From Halomonas campaniensis (GTDB taxonomy: Bacteria > Pseudomonadota > Gammaproteobacteria > Pseudomonadales > Halomonadaceae), in the NCBI RefSeq assembly GCF_014193375.1, contig NZ_JACHZF010000025.1, positions 1 through 52,544 on the forward strand: a stretch of DNA of 52,544 nucleotides. The letters run 5' to 3'. Position 1 is the stretch's first letter; each line of letters begins with the position of its first letter. Both the position numbers and the translations under genes were made by a program. A model generated the notes under the pieces. It ran no database searches, had not been told where the DNA came from, and saw only the letters and a list, made by a program, of their open reading frames with translations. Below are positions 49,498 to 52,544 of this stretch, piece by piece.

Positions 49498-50838
49498 ATG
49501 AACGAGACGCTGGAGCGCTGGAGCACGCGGCGCGCCTTCATACTGGCGGTGACCGGTGCCGCCGTGGGGCTGGGCAACATCTGGCGCTTCCCCTATATCA
49601 CCGGCGAGAACGGCGGTGCCGCCTTCCTGCTGCTCTACGTGGCCTTCGTGCTGCTGCTGGGGCTGCCGGTGATGATGGCCGAGATCATGATCGGCCGTGC
49701 CGGTCGCCGCAGCCCGGTTCAGTCGCTCGGCCACCTGGCCGCCGGCGCCGGAGCCAGCCGGCACTGGCGCTGGCTGGGCCTGTTCGGCGCCTTCACGGTG
49801 TTCTGCATCCTCTCCTTCTACTCCGTGGTCTCGGGCTGGTCCATCGAGTTCCTGATCGCCTCGGTCAACGGTGACTTCGTGGGGGCCACTCCCGCGGAGA
49901 TCGGCGCCGGCTTCGAGGCCTTCCTCGCCGACCCGCGGCGCATGACCTTCAATCATACCCTCTTCCTGGCCATGACCATGCTGGTGGTGGCCGCCGGGGT
50001 GGCCAAGGGGCTGGAGCGGCTCAACAACCTGCTGATGCCGATGCTCTACCTGCTGCTGGTGCTGCTGGCCGGCTATGCCGCCACCACCGAGGGCTTCGTC
50101 CCGGCGCTGGCGTGGCTGTTCATGCCCGACGTCTCGGCGGTGACCCCGCTGGTGGTGATGCATGCCATGGGCCACGCCTTCTTCACCCTGGCGGTGGGCG
50201 CCTGTGCGCTGATGGCCTACGGCGCCTACATGCCGGACCACCAGAGCCTGCCGCGGGCCGCCGGCGCCGTGGCGGTGCTCGACGTCACCGTGGCGCTGCT
50301 GGCCGGCATCGCCATCTTCTCGGTGGTGTTCGCCCAGGGCATGGACCCGGGCGAGGGGCCGGGCCTGATGTTCGTCACCCTGCCCATCGCCTTCGCCCAG
50401 CTGCCCTGGGGGGCGCTGTGGCTGAGCGTCTTCTTCCTGCTGCTGCTGCTGGCCACCTGGACCTCGTCGATCAACCTGGCCGAGCCCATGGTCGCCACCC
50501 TCCAGGGCATCGGCCTCAAGCGCGGCCATGCGGCGGCCGTGGTGGGCGTGGCCGTGTGGCTGGTCGGCCTGCTCACGGTACTCTCCTTCTCGAGCCTGGC
50601 GGAGTGGCGGCCGCTGTTCGGCATGAACGCCTTCGAGCTGGTCAGCACCATCCCGCCGGAGATCTTCCTGCCCTTGGGGGGGCTGCTGATCGCCATCTTC
50701 GCCGCCTGGGTGATGCCCGAGGCGGCGGCCCGGGGAGCGCTGGGCGTCGGCCCCGGCGGCTTCGCCCTGTGGCGCGGCCTGGTGCGCTGGGTCGCCATCC
50801 CGCTGACGCTGGTAGTATTGGTGGCCGGCCTGGTCTGA
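49498..50838 (+). CDS. Sodium-dependent transporter, NSS/SNF family (second copy)
   Basis: A 446-residue LeuT-like symporter with about eleven hydrophobic segments. TGAAVGLGNIWRFPYITGENGGAAF (TM1) matches the family, as do SFYSVVSGWS, ALMAYGAYMPDH and EGPGLMFVTLPIAFAQLP. It is related to, but clearly different from, the liv-linked NSS protein at 10224-11669. The ATG follows CAGGAG with seven bases of spacing. It ends 20 bases before the gamma-carbonic-anhydrase-like gene in the same orientation. Confidence 0.9.
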   Translation: MNETLERWSTRRAFILAVTGAAVGLGNIWRFPYITGENGGAAFLLLYVAFVLLLGLPVMMAEIMIGRAGRRSPVQSLGHLAAGAGASRHWRWLGLFGAFTVFCILSFYSVVSGWSIEFLIASVNGDFVGATPAEIGAGFEAFLADPRRMTFNHTLFLAMTMLVVAAGVAKGLERLNNLLMPMLYLLLVLLAGYAATTEGFVPALAWLFMPDVSAVTPLVVMHAMGHAFFTLAVGACALMAYGAYMPDHQSLPRAAGAVAVLDVTVALLAGIAIFSVVFAQGMDPGEGPGLMFVTLPIAFAQLPWGALWLSVFFLLLLLATWTSSINLAEPMVATLQGIGLKRGHAAAVVGVAVWLVGLLTVLSFSSLAEWRPLFGMNAFELVSTIPPEIFLPLGGLLIAIFAAWVMPEAAARGALGVGPGGFALWRGLVRWVAIPLTLVVLVAGLV

Positions 50839-50858
50839 ACCCACAAGAGGAATTCACG

Positions 50859-51410
50859 ATGAGCGAGACGACGGCGATCCGCGCCTGGCAGGGCACGACT
50901 CCGACCCTGGGCGAGCGGGTCTACATCGACCCCGCCAGCCTGGTGCTGGGCGACGTGGTGCTGGGCGATGACAGCTCGGTGTGGCCCATGGCGGTGGTAC
51001 GCGGCGACATGCACCGCATCCGCATCGGCGCCCGCGTCAGCGTGCAGGACGGCTGCGTGCTGCACATCACCCACGCCAGCGACTTCAACCCTGGCGGCTT
51101 CCCGCTGACCATCGGCGACGACGTGACCATCGGCCACAAGGCGATCCTCCATGGCGCGACCCTGGGCAGCCGCATCCTGGTGGGCATGGGCGCCATCGTC
51201 ATGGACGGCGCGGTGGTGGAGGACGAGGTGATCATCGCCGCCGGCGCCGTGGTGACTCCGGGCAAGCGCCTGGAGAGCGGCCACGTCTACGCCGGCAATC
51301 CGGCCCGGGCGCTGCGCCCGCTCAAGGAGAAGGAGCGCGCCTTCTTCCCCTACACCGCCGGCAACTACGTCAAACTCAAGGACGAGTATCTCGCCGCGGC
51401 GGCGGGATGA
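50859..51410 (+). CDS. Gamma carbonic anhydrase family protein
   Basis: A 183-residue left-handed beta-helix protein with hexapeptide repeats (VLGDVVLGDDSSVWPMAVVRGDMHRIRIGARVSVQDGCVLHIT). The three metal-type His residues are in VLHITHA and GHKAIL (IGDDVTIGHKAILHGATLG), as in the YrdA/PaaY group. Many of these bind zinc, some show thioesterase or anhydrase activity and others none. The ATG follows AAGAGGAA. Probably co-transcribed with the NSS gene. Confidence 0.92.
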   Translation: MSETTAIRAWQGTTPTLGERVYIDPASLVLGDVVLGDDSSVWPMAVVRGDMHRIRIGARVSVQDGCVLHITHASDFNPGGFPLTIGDDVTIGHKAILHGATLGSRILVGMGAIVMDGAVVEDEVIIAAGAVVTPGKRLESGHVYAGNPARALRPLKEKERAFFPYTAGNYVKLKDEYLAAAAG

Positions 51411-51425
51411 CCTGCTGCTCCCGGG

Positions 51426-51614
51426 GGCCTGCTGCTGTTCGACTGCAACGTGCTGCACGGCTCCAACGCCAACATGTCCCCGGACCCGCGCAGCAACGTG
51501 TTCTTCGTCTACAATCGTCGCGACAACCGCTGTCGGGCTCCCTTCGCGGCCCGGCGGCGCCGGCCGGGCTTCCTGGCGCATGACCCCGACCAGGCCTGGT
51601 CGCCGGAGGGGTGA
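51426..51614 (+). pseudogene. ectD: 3' fragment of ectoine hydroxylase (ectD)
   Basis: Reads GLLLFDCNVLHGSNANMSPD then PRSNVFFVYNRRDNRCRAPF and on to a TGA at 51612-51614. The iron-ligand His in LHGSN and the block PRSNVFFVYN are characteristic of the C-terminal part of EctD, the 2-oxoglutarate dioxygenase that turns ectoine into 5-hydroxyectoine. Only about 62 of some 300 residues remain, with no start; the sequence begins 15 bases after the preceding stop. The tail (RRRRPGFLAHDPDQAWSPEG) is plausible for the family. This is a remnant, not an active enzyme. Confidence 0.85.
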
Positions 51615-51719
51615 GGCGACCCGTCCGGCCCGCGTAGGTGGTACCGGGCGCCGGGTGCGGTAGACTGTGGGGCTTGTCGCCGCGAGGCGGCACGCATAAC
51701 GAGAAGGAGAAGACCCGCC

Positions 51720-52385
51720 ATGCGCTTTGTTCCACGTTTTACCGATGGCCAGGAGTTTCCCCACGCGCTAGGCAAGATCGTCTGTGTCGGCCGCAACTAC
51801 GCCGATCATGCCCGGGAACTGGACAATCCGGTGCCCAGCGAGCCGCTGCTGTTCATCAAGCCGGCGACCAGTGCCGTTCCCCTGGAGGAGCCCCTGGACG
51901 CGCCCTTCTCCCGGGGCGAGGTCCACTACGAGACCGAGCTGGCGCTGCTGATCGGCGAGGAGCTCTCCCACGCCACCGCCGACGAGGCCGAGCGCGCCGT
52001 GGTGGGCATCGGCCTGGGGCTGGACCTCACCCTGCGGGACCTGCAGACCCGCCTGAAGGAGAAGGGGCACCCCTGGGAGATCGCCAAGGCCTTCGACGGG
52101 GCCTGCCCGCTCTCCGGCTTCCTGCCGCTCTCCCAGGTGCCCAACTGGAGCGCCCTGGCCTTCACCCTGGAGATCGACGGGGAGCTGCGCCAGCGCGGCG
52201 AGGGGGCGGACATGCTGTTCCCGGTGGCGACCCTGGTGGCGGAGATGAGCCGTCACTTCACCCTGCAGCCGGGCGACGTGGTGCTCACCGGCACCCCGGC
52301 CGGTGTCGGCCCGCTGCCCCGCGGCGCCGAGCTGCACTTCACCCTGACCGGCGGCCTGGAGATCACCACCCGCGTGGCGGAGTAG
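51720..52385 (+). CDS. Fumarylacetoacetate hydrolase family protein
   Basis: A 221-residue enzyme of the FAH/YcgM type. KIVCVGRNYADHARELDNPVPSEPLLFIKPATSA is followed by the metal-binding EVHYETELALLIGE (ExE), GLDLTLRDLQTRLKEKGHPWEIAKAFDGACPLSGF, and the C-terminal GDVVLTGTPAGVGPL. Relatives act as acylpyruvate hydrolases or oxaloacetate decarboxylases, so the exact substrate is not fixed by sequence. ATG follows AGAAGGAGAAG. A TAGACT box at about 51661 could be its -10 element. Confidence 0.92.
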   Translation: MRFVPRFTDGQEFPHALGKIVCVGRNYADHARELDNPVPSEPLLFIKPATSAVPLEEPLDAPFSRGEVHYETELALLIGEELSHATADEAERAVVGIGLGLDLTLRDLQTRLKEKGHPWEIAKAFDGACPLSGFLPLSQVPNWSALAFTLEIDGELRQRGEGADMLFPVATLVAEMSRHFTLQPGDVVLTGTPAGVGPLPRGAELHFTLTGGLEITTRVAE

Positions 52386-52422
52386 GGATTCGCTGTTTCT
52401 TGCCTCGAGTAGCACTGCTCGG

Positions 52423-52461
52423 GGCTTTCCCGGCGACAGAACTGCGAGGGGGCGCTGTGAA
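52423..52461. repeat. Second copy of the dispersed repeat seen at 39418-39456
   Basis: GGCTTTCCCGGCGACAG...GAGGGGGCGCTGTGAA aligns without gaps to 39418-39456 with about five mismatches over 39 bases. The flank to the right edge of the window holds no gene that I can support; a matching right arm, if present, would lie beyond or in diverged form. Confidence 0.6.
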
Positions 52462-52544
52462 CCCTTATATGGTCTCCTCCCGGCTTGCAAGGCTCCGTTC
52501 ATCGATGCAGGTACAGGTTGCTGCCATATATCCGGCCTGTGTAT

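Overview
This window looks like a chromosomal segment of a halophilic gammaproteobacterium, most likely Halomonas or a close relative in the Halomonadaceae. The reasons are the very GC-rich coding sequence with strong third-position G/C bias, protein content and gene order typical of that family (glnA - DUF4124 - ntrB - ntrC, epd-pgk-fba beside tktA and metK, prlC-yheV), sodium-coupled and TRAP-type transporters, and a broken fragment of ectoine hydroxylase. I see no rRNA, tRNA, CRISPR array, intact insertion sequence or phage module. It is mostly core metabolism, with small accessory insertions and several unusual scars.

Layout. 1-4.6 kb: a membrane-anchored protein of unknown function, a DUF4168 secreted protein, an ABM-fold monooxygenase-like protein (with a decayed second fragment of its gene at the left edge), a DUF4202 protein, and a C45 acyltransferase / dienelactone hydrolase pair. 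4.7-11.7 kb: a branched-chain-amino-acid-type ABC transporter, with the binding-protein gene converging on a five-gene operon of NSS symporter - livG - livF - livH - livM. 11.8-14.8 kb: a small unknown protein, typA/bipA and a divergent glycosyltransferase-fold protein. 15.0-20.7 kb: the nitrogen-control locus glnA, DUF4124 protein, ntrB, ntrC, with visible sigma-54 promoters and NtrC palindromes before both glnA and ntrB. ntrC is followed by two extra tandem copies of its own 3' end.

20.7-26.6 kb: a ParE/Phd toxin-antitoxin pair, dgt, a NERD-domain membrane protein, a SIR2 deacetylase, a Sui1/YciH factor, a HAD phosphatase and a very acidic small exported protein. 26.7-34.7 kb: central carbon metabolism, with epd-pgk-fba (class II aldolase), lrgA-lrgB, a class I aldolase and transketolase. 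34.9-41.6 kb: the SAM/methyl cycle, with metK, ligB, ahcY, an AEC transporter and metF. metF is followed by a duplicated orphan 3' end. 41.7-45.0 kb: a TRAP-TAXI transporter (fused permease plus binding protein). 45.3-49.3 kb: a Na/phosphate cotransporter, yheV and prlC. 49.5-52.4 kb: a second NSS symporter, a gamma-carbonic-anhydrase-fold protein, an ectD 3' remnant and an FAH-family hydrolase.

The most unusual signal is recurrent: several places hold orphan 3' ends of genes. These are a decayed copy of the ABM-like gene at 97-184, ntrC copies at 20401-20701, a metF copy at about 41517-41594, and an ectD fragment at 51426-51614. The ntrC copies differ from the intact gene only at synonymous sites within the coding part. 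I infer recombination scars in which a diverged allele replaced the gene body and the old 3' end was left downstream. This is a hypothesis from sequence alone.
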